From: a virus
Reading direction: 5' to 3' (one strand)
Length of the DNA stretch: 31,398 nt
IMG/VR virus record: IMGVR_UViG_3300010392_001080
Location: 1-31,398 of that record
Positions 1 to 7,337 of this stretch are shown piece by piece. The translations under genes were made by a program, and so were the position numbers. Under the pieces are notes generated by a model. The model saw only the letters and a program-made list of their open reading frames with translations, did not search any database and was not told the DNA's origin. How positions within the stretch are numbered: the first letter of the stretch is position 1; every line of letters begins with the position of its first letter.

Positions 1-229
1 CAACCATTACCATATCAGCAATAGATCTTACTCCTAGATATTTTAAAGCTGGTTTATAATTTTTATTAACATCAGCCATTGTTAATTCTTTCCCATCAAC
101 ATCATATGCGCCTCCATCTCTGACAACAGTGCCAAGGGTGTTATAAGGACCGCTTTGAACCCAAGATGGTAGATTAGCTTCATTTAAATTTTCATTTACA
201 AATTCCGAAAACTTTTTTATATTACTCAT
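1..229 (-). CDS. Truncated protein with capsid-targeting-like N-terminus
   Basis: Only the first 76 codons are inside the window; the reading frame runs off the left edge. The ATG at 229-227 lies 16 bases after the stop of the acidic protein gene, behind an A-rich leader with no Shine-Dalgarno. The protein begins MSNIKKFSEFVNENLNEA. This resembles the T4 capsid-targeting sequence MKTYQEFIAEA, which is cleaved by the gp21 protease after (I/L)-x-E. Here L15-N16-E17 followed by A18 fits that cleavage rule. The rest (SWVQSGPYNTLGTVVRDGG and on) is not a family I recognise. The tag and the neighbouring acidic gene suggest a head-associated protein; this is inference. Confidence 0.7.
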   Translation of the reverse strand, partial: MSNIKKFSEFVNENLNEANLPSWVQSGPYNTLGTVVRDGGAYDVDGKELTMADVNKNYKPALKYLGVRSIADMVMV

Positions 230-245
230 AATTTTTGTTTTTTAT

Positions 246-1901
246 TTATGATCCCATAGTAGATTGTAAAGCTCCGACCATTGCGCCGTAATCTTCACCA
301 TACTTAGAAATTAAACCATCAGCAACTTCAGTAGCTTTAGCTTCATCAAAATCATCTCCGAATGCATCCTTTAACATTTTCATTGCATACTCTTTAAATT
401 CATCAGCAGATTTAATTTCAGCTTCGTTTACCTTACCTAATTTATTAGTAGCAATTTTTCTAAATTTATCAGCAATTGAATCATCAGCGAATACTTCTTC
501 TTTAACTAATGGAATTTCAATACCATCTTCAGATACATCGTTTGCTTCATCAGGAATTACTTCAGTAACCTTTTGATCTGGTGTAACTAATTTACCAGCC
601 ATTGCAGATAAGTTTTTAACTTTACCTTTATTCATTATATCACCAGCAATCCCAGCTGCAGTTTCAGAACCATCACCTTTCATTGCAGGAATAGCGATAC
701 CATCAGCACCTGCTTCTTCATCAGCAATTTCATCACCTTCAATTTTAGTAATTACTTCAGCAACACCTTCTTTAACAGATTTAGGTTTACCTTTTGCATT
801 TACTTCATCTTCGATATCGTCAGCACGATCTTCTTCAACTGATTCATCTTTTTCATCTTCATAATCTTCTTCACCTTTTTTGGTTTTAGACTTATCGCCT
901 TTATTACCACCTAAAGTTACTACATCATATGCTTCATCTTTTTTATCTTCATCTTCAAAGTCTTCTTCATCTTCTTTAGTTTTAGACTTATCTCCTTTGT
1001 TTCCACCGAATACAACTTTGTCATAAGCTTCATTTACAAAACTTGCAAAATCCATAATAGTAGATTCATTCTTTTCTTCTTCTTCTTTATCGTATTCTGC
1101 ATCTTTCTTTAAAGCATCGATTTGTTTATCATCAGATTTAACAGCTCCTTTATAATGGTCTGCTTTTTCTTTATCATCTTCAGAATCAACTTTCTTATCA
1201 CCTTTGTCTTCTAGCTCATCACCTTCTTTTTCATCTTCTTTACCTTTAGCTTCAGCGCCTTCAGCAAGAGGATCAGCAGAAGCTGCCATAGGTACTGCAT
1301 AATCTTCCTCTTCTTCATTATCATCACGATAATTTATATTCTTATTAACAGTAGTTTCTTTTTCTTTAATAAAATCTTCGAAAGCCATAATTCTTTTAGT
1401 AGCTTTTGGAGTTTCCTCTTCTTCAGATGCAACATCAACACCGCCTTCATCCTCTACTTCTTCTGCTTCAGCAGGAACTTCCTTTGTGATTTCTTGTTCA
1501 TCAGAAACTAAGTCATCTTCGACTTCTTCTTCTACTTCTTCAACTTCATCTTCGACTTCTTCTTCTACTTCTTCAACTTCAGCATCGACTACTTCTTCGT
1601 CGCTGCCTTTATCTTCAGCACCTTCCAAAGACTTCGGAGATCCTTTAGCCTTCATTTCATCCTCTATATCTTCGGTTCTATCTTCTTCGATTTCATCCTC
1701 AGATATATCGTTACTTTTTGCAAATGTCTTAGACATTGCCTCAAGCTTAGAAAGTAAATCCTTTTCTTTCTTTAGCTCATCTATACTGTTAAAACCAATC
1801 TTTTTGATCAATTCATCAACAGCCTCTTTTGTTACTTTCGCAGATTCTGTGATCGGTTGATCTTTAGCAGACATTGCAGAAAACTTTTTGATTGACTTCA
1901 T
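246..1901 (-). CDS. Acidic repetitive protein, probable prohead core or capsid cargo
   Basis: A 551-aa, very Glu/Asp/Lys-rich protein, expected to be largely disordered. The N-terminus MKSIKKFSAMSAKDQP is tag-like, and two internal segments resemble the T4 capsid-targeting peptide: IMAFEDFIKE (171-180) and IMDFASFVNE (282-291). Internal duplications are visible: EEDRTEDIEDEMKAKGSPKS (72-91) against EEDRADDIEDEVNAKGKPKS (357-376); AYDKVVFGGNKGDKSKTK (292-309) against AYDVVTLGGNKGDKSKTK (324-341); DGIAIPAMK (400-408) against DGIEIPLVK (459-467); and EVEEVEEEVED twice in tandem (109-130). Residues about 471-551 look like a compact helical domain. T4-like scaffold proteins (gp22) are acidic and enter the prohead, so a core or cargo role is plausible. 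I see no specific gp22 motif, so no symbol is given. The gene begins 56 bases after uvsW. Confidence 0.8.
   Translation of the reverse strand: MKSIKKFSAMSAKDQPITESAKVTKEAVDELIKKIGFNSIDELKKEKDLLSKLEAMSKTFAKSNDISEDEIEEDRTEDIEDEMKAKGSPKSLEGAEDKGSDEEVVDAEVEEVEEEVEDEVEEVEEEVEDDLVSDEQEITKEVPAEAEEVEDEGGVDVASEEEETPKATKRIMAFEDFIKEKETTVNKNINYRDDNEEEEDYAVPMAASADPLAEGAEAKGKEDEKEGDELEDKGDKKVDSEDDKEKADHYKGAVKSDDKQIDALKKDAEYDKEEEEKNESTIMDFASFVNEAYDKVVFGGNKGDKSKTKEDEEDFEDEDKKDEAYDVVTLGGNKGDKSKTKKGEEDYEDEKDESVEEDRADDIEDEVNAKGKPKSVKEGVAEVITKIEGDEIADEEAGADGIAIPAMKGDGSETAAGIAGDIMNKGKVKNLSAMAGKLVTPDQKVTEVIPDEANDVSEDGIEIPLVKEEVFADDSIADKFRKIATNKLGKVNEAEIKSADEFKEYAMKMLKDAFGDDFDEAKATEVADGLISKYGEDYGAMVGALQSTMGS
1515..1580 (-). 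repeat. 33-bp perfect tandem duplication inside the acidic gene
   Basis: Bases 1515-1547 and 1548-1580 are identical 33-bp units in direct tandem, in frame. Each encodes 11 residues of the EVEEVEEEVED type. Perfect identity at DNA level suggests a recent slippage or unequal-recombination duplication in a region already rich in GAA/GAG codons. Confidence 0.9.
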
Positions 1902-1957
1902 GTTAGTTATTTTTATTTTTTTTATATATCCATGCTCTTGAGAAAAGATATTATGTA

Positions 1958-3463
1958 TTAGAATCTTATATTCTGAACTTCAAACGGAAACTTCTCTTCT
2001 TTATATATTGTCCGCCTTGCAATACCGTGGCGGTAGATATAGTTAACCCAGTCATGGTCTGCGTCTTTATACCTAAAATCATCAATAAAGTCATATATTT
2101 TAACGACGTCCTTTGATGCATGCTTTCTTAATCCTCTACCAATACTTTGTCTAATAATTACTTCAGACTTAAAACTTTCGGTAAAAAAGATATTATGTAT
2201 GTTTTTAATTGAAATACCGGTAGAAAAGGTTCCGTATGATGCTACAATAATAACATCATCATTTTTTTCCATTCTACTTTTAAATTCTTCTCTAATATCT
2301 ACATTAACTGAACCGTCTACATAGTAAACTTTCTTGTCAGTTATTTGCCTTAATTTTTGATAAATCTTTTCTCCGTATGCAATCTTATGAAATAGAACTA
2401 AAGAGTTTGATGTTGATTTTTTAATTACTTGGCAGACAAAGTCTAATCTTTTTTCGCTTTGATTAATAAAGTTTTGTTCTAAACTAAATAGCTTTTGTCT
2501 ATCTTGTGGATTTTTTGAAAGAAAAGAAAATGATTCTTTTTGTGTAGGGGTTGCATAATCCATGTGGAGTTGCATAACTTTACAGCTTGCAATAAACCCA
2601 GCCTCTTGTAATTGATTTGCTTTTACTTGAGTAACCAAAGGACCCATAGCAGACATTAGGCTTAATCTATTAACAGTTCCTTTCTTAGGAATAGTTCCAC
2701 TTAAACCAAATCTGAAATCACAATGCCAACACTTATCCATAATCTTTTGAATAGAATTAGCTTTTGCTTTATGTGTTTCGTCTACAAATACTGCATCAAA
2801 TTGACTAAAGTATTCTTCATCTTTTTTAACCAATGATTGATAAGTTCCAATTACTAGGTTAGAGCTTTTTCTTATTTTTGCACCAGCATATATTTGTTGA
2901 GTCTTTAATGGAATACCACATTTATTGTATTCATCAAAATCACCAGTTGCTTGTAAAACTAAATTTACATTAGGTACAATCATTAAGAGCTTTTTCTTTC
3001 CTAATTTATCCATCATGTAAGCAACAACCATAAATGATATTAAAGTTTTACCGGCAGATGTTGCTAACTCAGCTAAACATCTTCTATACTTTAAAATTTT
3101 AAATGCTGCGTCAATTTGATATTCTCTAGGTTTAAAGTCTGGTTGATTTAAAAATATTTTAGCTACCCATTCTCGAAATTCATCTTCTTTAATATCAGTA
3201 TCAAAAATTTCAGTTATACCATTTAAAGAAATTGGTAAATCGTAATCTTTACATATATCTAATAATTCCTTCCATAAACCGGCTGGAATTTTATTTCTTT
3301 TTACAAAGGATACATTACCATCCCATACTTTCTTCTTAACCAAAGGATGAAATCTCCACCCTTCAATTTTTTTAGTCAAGCTACTTTTTAATTGCTCATA
3401 CTCTAATTCAGTACAAGAATCAATGACTAAAAACTTTTTATTTTCAGATAGAGATAGTTCCAT
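1958..3463 (-). CDS. uvsW: UvsW-like DNA helicase
   Basis: A 501-aa superfamily 2 helicase, close to the 503 aa of T4 UvsW. Visible motifs: Walker A TSAGKT (135-140), motif II DETH (228-231), motif III SGT (255-257) and motif VI QSIGRGLRKH (439-448). The N-terminal stretch IPAGLWKELLDIC (59-71) matches the small DNA-binding domain that precedes the helicase core in UvsW. In T4 this enzyme unwinds R-loops and branches replication forks, switching replication from origin-dependent to recombination-dependent. The start overlaps the stop of the UvsY gene as TAATG at 3463, implying translational coupling. The call is firm; the exact in vivo role is by analogy with T4. Confidence 0.93.
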   Translation of the reverse strand: MELSLSENKKFLVIDSCTELEYEQLKSSLTKKIEGWRFHPLVKKKVWDGNVSFVKRNKIPAGLWKELLDICKDYDLPISLNGITEIFDTDIKEDEFREWVAKIFLNQPDFKPREYQIDAAFKILKYRRCLAELATSAGKTLISFMVVAYMMDKLGKKKLLMIVPNVNLVLQATGDFDEYNKCGIPLKTQQIYAGAKIRKSSNLVIGTYQSLVKKDEEYFSQFDAVFVDETHKAKANSIQKIMDKCWHCDFRFGLSGTIPKKGTVNRLSLMSAMGPLVTQVKANQLQEAGFIASCKVMQLHMDYATPTQKESFSFLSKNPQDRQKLFSLEQNFINQSEKRLDFVCQVIKKSTSNSLVLFHKIAYGEKIYQKLRQITDKKVYYVDGSVNVDIREEFKSRMEKNDDVIIVASYGTFSTGISIKNIHNIFFTESFKSEVIIRQSIGRGLRKHASKDVVKIYDFIDDFRYKDADHDWVNYIYRHGIARRTIYKEEKFPFEVQNIRF

Positions 3464-3912
3464 TAATATTCTTTGTCGTCTAGGTTAATTCGGTTACGAA
3501 TTGCAAATGCTAAGTTATCACAAGTCTTTATACATTCTTGATAATAATCCATGTGAGATTGTAACATTTCCATTTGAGTTCTTAAGTGGCTTAAATCGGC
3601 TTTAATAAATGCAACCTTTTCACCGCTTGTTAGTTTAACATCATAGTCAATAGAATACTCCCTATACTTAAGTTTATAGTATCGGTCATATGCAGCTTGT
3701 CTTTTATGTTTAGTTGTTTTAAAGTCTGTGATTTTATCTAATAAGATTTGTCTATAAGATAACATTAGCACTTGGCATTCTGCTAAATTAGACATTTCTT
3801 TTAGCAGACCAACTAAGTTAGTTACCTTAAGCTTCCAATCATTACGATCAGATGCTAGCCTCTTTGCCAGTTCTTCATTAGCCTCACCTGTTGCTGTATC
3901 ATTGTACTCCAT
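3463..3912 (-). CDS. uvsY: UvsY-like recombination mediator
   Basis: A 149-aa, mostly helical charged protein, near the 137 aa of T4 UvsY. The C-terminal half follows the T4 protein's pattern: a tyrosine-rich YYKLKYREYSIDYDV segment, then KADLSHLRTQ, then a helix ending CDNLAFAIRNRINLDD, comparable to the AIKSRGFAIKHIQD end of T4 UvsY. In T4 it loads the UvsX recombinase onto gp32-covered single-stranded DNA. Gene order supports the call, since uvsY lies next to uvsW in T4-like phages, and here both junctions are one-base TAATG overlaps. The similarity is judged by eye, so a profile search would be needed to exclude a look-alike helical protein. Confidence 0.72.
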   Translation of the reverse strand: MEYNDTATGEANEELAKRLASDRNDWKLKVTNLVGLLKEMSNLAECQVLMLSYRQILLDKITDFKTTKHKRQAAYDRYYKLKYREYSIDYDVKLTSGEKVAFIKADLSHLRTQMEMLQSHMDYYQECIKTCDNLAFAIRNRINLDDKEY

Positions 3913-4133
3913 TAAAATATACCTTTATCATTATTAATCTTTTTAAAACTCTTTATTTTAGGTTGAAATCTTTTCTTAGGCTCAGGTATAGAAAAATTAG
4001 TTTTAACTTCTTTTAAATCTGATTTATCAAATTTAGCAAAAAACCTAATCTTTTTATTACTTGTTTCTAAATCTTTATGAAAGTCATCTATTTCTTCAGT
4101 CACAAAATTACTATAATTTTTTAAACTCATCAT
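3912..4133 (-). CDS. Small basic protein with capsid-targeting-like N-terminus
   Basis: A 73-aa, lysine-rich protein. Its ATG at 4133 overlaps the primase stop (ATGA), with a second in-frame ATG immediately after, and its stop overlaps the uvsY start (TAATG). It is therefore embedded in a translationally coupled primase-uvsY-uvsW series and is unlikely to be spurious. The N-terminus MSLKNYSNFVTEE follows K-x-Y-x-x-F-(I/V)-x-E, the layout of the T4 capsid-targeting peptide MKTYQEFIAEA. The remainder (KIRFFAKFDKSDLK, then a proline/lysine-rich tail) is unrecognised. It could be a packaged head protein or a small replication accessory protein; the sequence does not decide. Confidence 0.68.
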   Translation of the reverse strand: MMSLKNYSNFVTEEIDDFHKDLETSNKKIRFFAKFDKSDLKEVKTNFSIPEPKKRFQPKIKSFKKINNDKGIF

Positions 4134-5203
4134 ATGAAAATAATATCTAATGAGTTATTTGTAAAATATTTATCCAAGTCGCTTAAGCAGCCTGTTCGAT
4201 TAGTATACTCCCATTTTACTAAATCATTTAAATCTTTTACTTTTCTTGCTGGTATATTAAAATCCTTTATAAACTTATCCCACATAAAAACAGTTTGACC
4301 ACCTTTTAATTTTTCAATCATCCGAGTCTTACCTTCCATATCATTATCAAAGAAGTATCTTGCTGTAGGTATTTCATTAAATTCTATTATTTGTTTCTTA
4401 ACACCAGTTAAGCCTATTGAATTATTCATAAACATTGCATCAATAGGACCTTCAAATATTGAAAAATCTCTAGCCATATCAACAGTTAAAATACCAAACA
4501 ACATTGATATTTTATTTAAATTATCTAGTTCCTCTTCAGTAACATCTAATGGTAACTTTAATCTATCATATATTCTTTCAATATTCCATGTCTTATATTT
4601 AGGACCACCGCTACCACCTAAATCTCTAGTCTGAAATCCTAATATTTTTCCTTCGGGTGTTAAATTAAAAACATACAGTTCTCTACGCCTAGGATCAAAA
4701 GCAAATCGCTCAGTCTTATGATGAAGTAATCTACTTTTTAAATATGGATATGCTTGATAAGTAAGGGTATTAATTGGATATACATTAAAGCCTAGTGCTA
4801 ATTCATCAAAAGTTAATGCAAGTTCTTTAGCTTTGTCAAAAAGATAAAAGTCTAAATTTTCACCTAATGAAAAATGTTTGCGATTTTCTTTAATATAATT
4901 AATTACATCAATCCTATCATCACCTTCAAAATTTTGGTTATGCTCTGCTAAGAAAACATCTAATGATGCATGAGCAGAACAGTTATAACAATGAAAGAAT
5001 AAATCATTCCAATAAAGGTTACCTCTTTTCTTTCTAACATTATCAGTGGAATCGCCACAGTAAGGGCATGCAAAATTTAATCTGCCTTTACTCTCCAGTA
5101 ATCTTCTTTTTTCTGGATGAGAATGGTTAGTATGAAGAACTCGGACCACCTTATCAATGATCCGAGCTTTCATTTCAGAAGATATTATTACTTCTTCTGC
5201 CAT
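4130..5203 (-). CDS. 61: DNA primase, T4 gp61-like
   Basis: A 357-aa primase (T4 gp61 is 342 aa). The N-terminal zinc-ribbon has cysteines at 46 and 49 (CPYCGDS) and at 72 and 75 (HCYNC). The TOPRIM-type catalytic core includes FEGPIDAMF (250-258), with the conserved glutamate, and FFDNDMEG (284-291), with the paired aspartates. A third conserved patch, VKDLNDLVK, lies at 322-330. It synthesises RNA primers for lagging-strand replication with the phage helicase, whose gene is not in this window. The start is five bases after the gp32 stop, and the end overlaps the next gene by four bases, consistent with one replication operon. Confidence 0.92.
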   Translation of the reverse strand: MAEEVIISSEMKARIIDKVVRVLHTNHSHPEKRRLLESKGRLNFACPYCGDSTDNVRKKRGNLYWNDLFFHCYNCSAHASLDVFLAEHNQNFEGDDRIDVINYIKENRKHFSLGENLDFYLFDKAKELALTFDELALGFNVYPINTLTYQAYPYLKSRLLHHKTERFAFDPRRRELYVFNLTPEGKILGFQTRDLGGSGGPKYKTWNIERIYDRLKLPLDVTEEELDNLNKISMLFGILTVDMARDFSIFEGPIDAMFMNNSIGLTGVKKQIIEFNEIPTARYFFDNDMEGKTRMIEKLKGGQTVFMWDKFIKDFNIPARKVKDLNDLVKWEYTNRTGCLSDLDKYFTNNSLDIIFI

Positions 5204-5208
5204 AATTA

Positions 5209-6126
5209 TTAAAGATCTAACCCATTAATAAAATCATCAAAATCTTCTTTTTTCTCAGTGCTTTCGGCAGGTTGAGTTTCAGTTTTTGATTCAGTGGTTG
5301 CTATTACAGCAGCAGCCTTAGTTGCCTCAGTGTTAACTGGTGCAGGCTTTGATCTTGTTATGTTTTGGATTGAATCACCAGGAGATGTAAATTGAGATAA
5401 TACATTCATTACCTTTCCTCTTACTACATCATCCCATGCTTTATAACCCCAACTTGATAAATCAGGAGCATCCTTTAATAAATCTAAAATTAATTTACGG
5501 CTTGCATCATCATTAGATACTGCTTCACCTTCAATTGTCATTGGAGATTTATTTCCGTGGAATTTACTTGAGTCATAATTAGGGAACCCTGCTTTTTTAG
5601 AAATTACTAATTCAAAGTTCTTTCCTTCAAATGGATCGAATACTTGTGTAGGTTCATCAAATTGCGGATTTAACTCCTCATCAATTTTAGTTTTGATTTT
5701 ATAACCAAACTTCATGATTTTAACTTGCCCTTCAAGATCTCTGTTTTGTGGATCCTTTACGATTTGTACCAATGCGTAAAATACTTCTCTACGCTTTAAA
5801 CCTTCTGACATCTTTTTGTCTACTGCAGATTCAGAGTTTCTTAGTTTAAAGAACATATCCTGGATAGGATCTTTTTCTCCAACTGTTGATGGGGAGTCAG
5901 CATAAAAGCCGTTTCCTTCTCTGTCTTCTAGCCAGTATACATACTTGCGTTCGAATGGTTTTCTTGGGTTTTTAGCATTAGGTAGAAACCTAATTAAAGA
6001 ACGGTAAGTTCCGTCCTGTCCTTGATCTGGTTTAGGTGAATAAAGATCACTACCTGCAGTAGATGGTCTTTCACCAGTGTCTAAATCTTTTACACTTACG
6101 TTAAAAATGTCGAATTCATTTGCCAT
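5209..6126 (-). CDS. 32: Single-stranded DNA-binding protein, gp32-like
   Basis: A 305-aa protein (T4 gp32 is 301 aa) with the gp32 arrangement: a short N-terminal arm, a core with conserved aromatic and basic segments (SLIRFLPN, KYVYWLEDREGNGF, MKFGYKIKTKID, FELVISKKAGFPNYDSSKF), a Thr/Ala/Ser-rich linker, and an acidic C-terminus ending EDFDDFINGLDL. The acidic tail in this family recruits replication and recombination partners. The protein has no cysteine at all, so the zinc site of T4 gp32 is absent. It coats single-stranded DNA during replication and recombination, with primase, UvsY and UvsW encoded just downstream. A 172-base leader precedes it, the longest non-coding gap in the window. 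Confidence 0.88.
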   Translation of the reverse strand: MANEFDIFNVSVKDLDTGERPSTAGSDLYSPKPDQGQDGTYRSLIRFLPNAKNPRKPFERKYVYWLEDREGNGFYADSPSTVGEKDPIQDMFFKLRNSESAVDKKMSEGLKRREVFYALVQIVKDPQNRDLEGQVKIMKFGYKIKTKIDEELNPQFDEPTQVFDPFEGKNFELVISKKAGFPNYDSSKFHGNKSPMTIEGEAVSNDDASRKLILDLLKDAPDLSSWGYKAWDDVVRGKVMNVLSQFTSPGDSIQNITRSKPAPVNTEATKAAAVIATTESKTETQPAESTEKKEDFDDFINGLDL

Positions 6127-6298
6127 GTTAATTGCCTTTTTTTTGTTATTATTTAATTGTTTAAAAATGATAACAAAGCTCGATGCCTAAACTACTTTTT
6201 TAATTGCCTATTTATTTTGCCTTGTTATCGCCAGTTTAAAAGTTACCAATAAATTATTGATTCCTTTGTTTATTATATATTCATTAGGTGAGTTTGTT
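6127..6298 (-). promoter_or_regulatory. gp32 leader with repeats and possible RNA stem
   Basis: The longest non-coding stretch in the window lies directly before gp32. On the coding strand AGGCAATTAA occurs twice, once touching the start codon region (6137-6128) and once at 6209-6200, with a related AGGCAAAA at 6222-6215. GATAACAA (6229-6222) can pair with TTGTTATC (6176-6169) across a 45-base loop. In T4 the gp32 messenger leader carries a folded element and an unstructured operator used for autogenous translational repression. A similar role here is inference. The groES-proximal end also holds one arm of the 16-bp inverted repeat. Confidence 0.4.
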
Positions 6299-6626
6299 TC
6301 AGCTTATTTGAATATTATTATCTATTATTATTGCAGTTATATCTTCTTCACGTAAACTAAATACAGTTTCACCATCAAACATTAGTTCCGTGCCAGCAAA
6401 GTCATGAAATATAACTCTTTTGCCTATTTGATATTCTTTGTCTTCTACGTCTATACCTACTGCTGTGATTGTACCTGAGTATGGAGGTGCATGCATGCCC
6501 TCTTCTTTTGGTATAATTATGTTTCCAATCTTCTCAATTGGCTTATCTTTTTTTAAGAATATTCTATCTCCTAATGGTTTTATCATATTATTTTAAATTT
6601 AATTAGTGTAAAGCTGAAACAAACTC
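6290..6626. repeat. 16-bp perfect inverted repeat flanking groES
   Basis: GAGTTTGTTTCAGCTT at 6290-6305 is the exact reverse complement of AAGCTGAAACAAACTC at 6611-6626. The first arm spans the groES stop codon; the second lies in its leader, about 25 bases before the start codon. The arms are 305 bases apart and enclose essentially the whole gene. In RNA they could pair to join the 5' leader to the 3' end of the cistron; in DNA they could be an inversion or recombination remnant. Confidence 0.85.
6299..6586 (-). CDS. groES: GroES-like co-chaperonin
   Basis: A 95-aa protein of normal Cpn10 length. It opens IKPLGDRIFLKK, the classical GroES signature, and continues with a mobile loop containing GNIIIPKEEG (21-30), then the strand SGTITAVG (37-44), GKRVIF (55-60) and a C-terminal VFSLREEDITAI. 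It would cap the host GroEL chamber. In T4 the unrelated-looking gp31 replaces host GroES to allow folding of the major capsid protein gp23; a phage-encoded true GroES likely does the same here. It sits between the RuvC-like gene (86-base gap upstream) and gp32 (172-base gap downstream) and is framed by a 16-bp inverted repeat. Confidence 0.93.
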   Translation of the reverse strand: MIKPLGDRIFLKKDKPIEKIGNIIIPKEEGMHAPPYSGTITAVGIDVEDKEYQIGKRVIFHDFAGTELMFDGETVFSLREEDITAIIIDNNIQIS

Positions 6627-6672
6627 CACATGTTGCAATATAATTTTTATCTGTATTTAGTTAGAAAAGTAT

Positions 6673-7332
6673 CTAGTTGTTAGCCTTTATTGCTTTAAGT
6701 ATAAAGTAGGCATCAATGATATCGTCGATAGGTTTAGGAATTTTAATGCTGAAGTCCTTTCCTTGTGTCCATTTCCATAATTTAGTAGATCTTAAGTTCT
6801 TATCATTAAGGACATCATCTTGGAATGCTTTAGCCATATAATGTTTGTTTGCATTTCCTTTGCCAGCTAATTTCTTTACATGAGAAGGTTGAAAGACAGA
6901 TAAATTTTCTATAGAGTACTTATCTATTAGTTCCTTTCTTAAAAATGTATTATACTGAATAATGTCTATGAATGAATTTCCCTTTGAACCATATGAAAAT
7001 CCTTCTAATGCAACTGATACTTTATCACCTTCAAATAGTGTTGAGAAAATATTTACCATTAAAGAACTTATATTTCCAGCGTCTTGTAGTTTTTGGCGTT
7101 CTCTAGGTAAAAACTCTTTACTTGTTACATCTCTATTATAAGGAAATCCTAACATTGCAGAATCATCCATTAATTCTTTATGTACACTGAATGCTTTTGG
7201 TATTTTTTTACCTTCTTCATCCCATATACGATTTCCGTAATTAAAAAAAGTTATAAAGTGATATTTGCCATCTTCTGTTTCTACACAGACTCCTGGACTA
7301 TTTAGTGAAAAGTCAATTCCTATATTAATCAT
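6673..7332 (-). CDS. RuvC-like Holliday-junction resolvase
   Basis: A 219-aa protein with an RNase H/RuvC-type acidic active site. An initial strand carries D7 (INIGIDFSLNSPG), a second strand carries E110 (VSVALEGFSYG), and a C-terminal helix carries D203, D204 and D207 (KPIDDIIDAYFIL). The segment QPSHVKKLAGKGNANKHYM (148-166) matches the P-x-x-V-K-K-x-x-x-G-x-G-x-A-x-K pattern of RuvC proteins. It would cut branched recombination or replication intermediates before packaging. T4 uses the unrelated endonuclease VII (gp49) for this, so the RuvC-type enzyme may be a functional replacement. The gene starts five bases after the 118-aa gene. Another RNase H-fold nuclease activity cannot be excluded. 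Confidence 0.78.
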   Translation of the reverse strand: MINIGIDFSLNSPGVCVETEDGKYHFITFFNYGNRIWDEEGKKIPKAFSVHKELMDDSAMLGFPYNRDVTSKEFLPRERQKLQDAGNISSLMVNIFSTLFEGDKVSVALEGFSYGSKGNSFIDIIQYNTFLRKELIDKYSIENLSVFQPSHVKKLAGKGNANKHYMAKAFQDDVLNDKNLRSTKLWKWTQGKDFSIKIPKPIDDIIDAYFILKAIKANN

Positions 7333-7337
7333 TATGT

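Noticed and set aside
1486-1860. Plus-strand serine-rich 124-aa open frame
   Set aside because: Antisense shadow of the Glu/Asp-rich codons of the acidic gene; low-complexity Ser/Thr runs and no neighbouring plus-strand genes.
1902-1957. Terminator between uvsW and the acidic gene
   Set aside because: Only a three-pair CTC/GAG hairpin is present; too weak to call a terminator.
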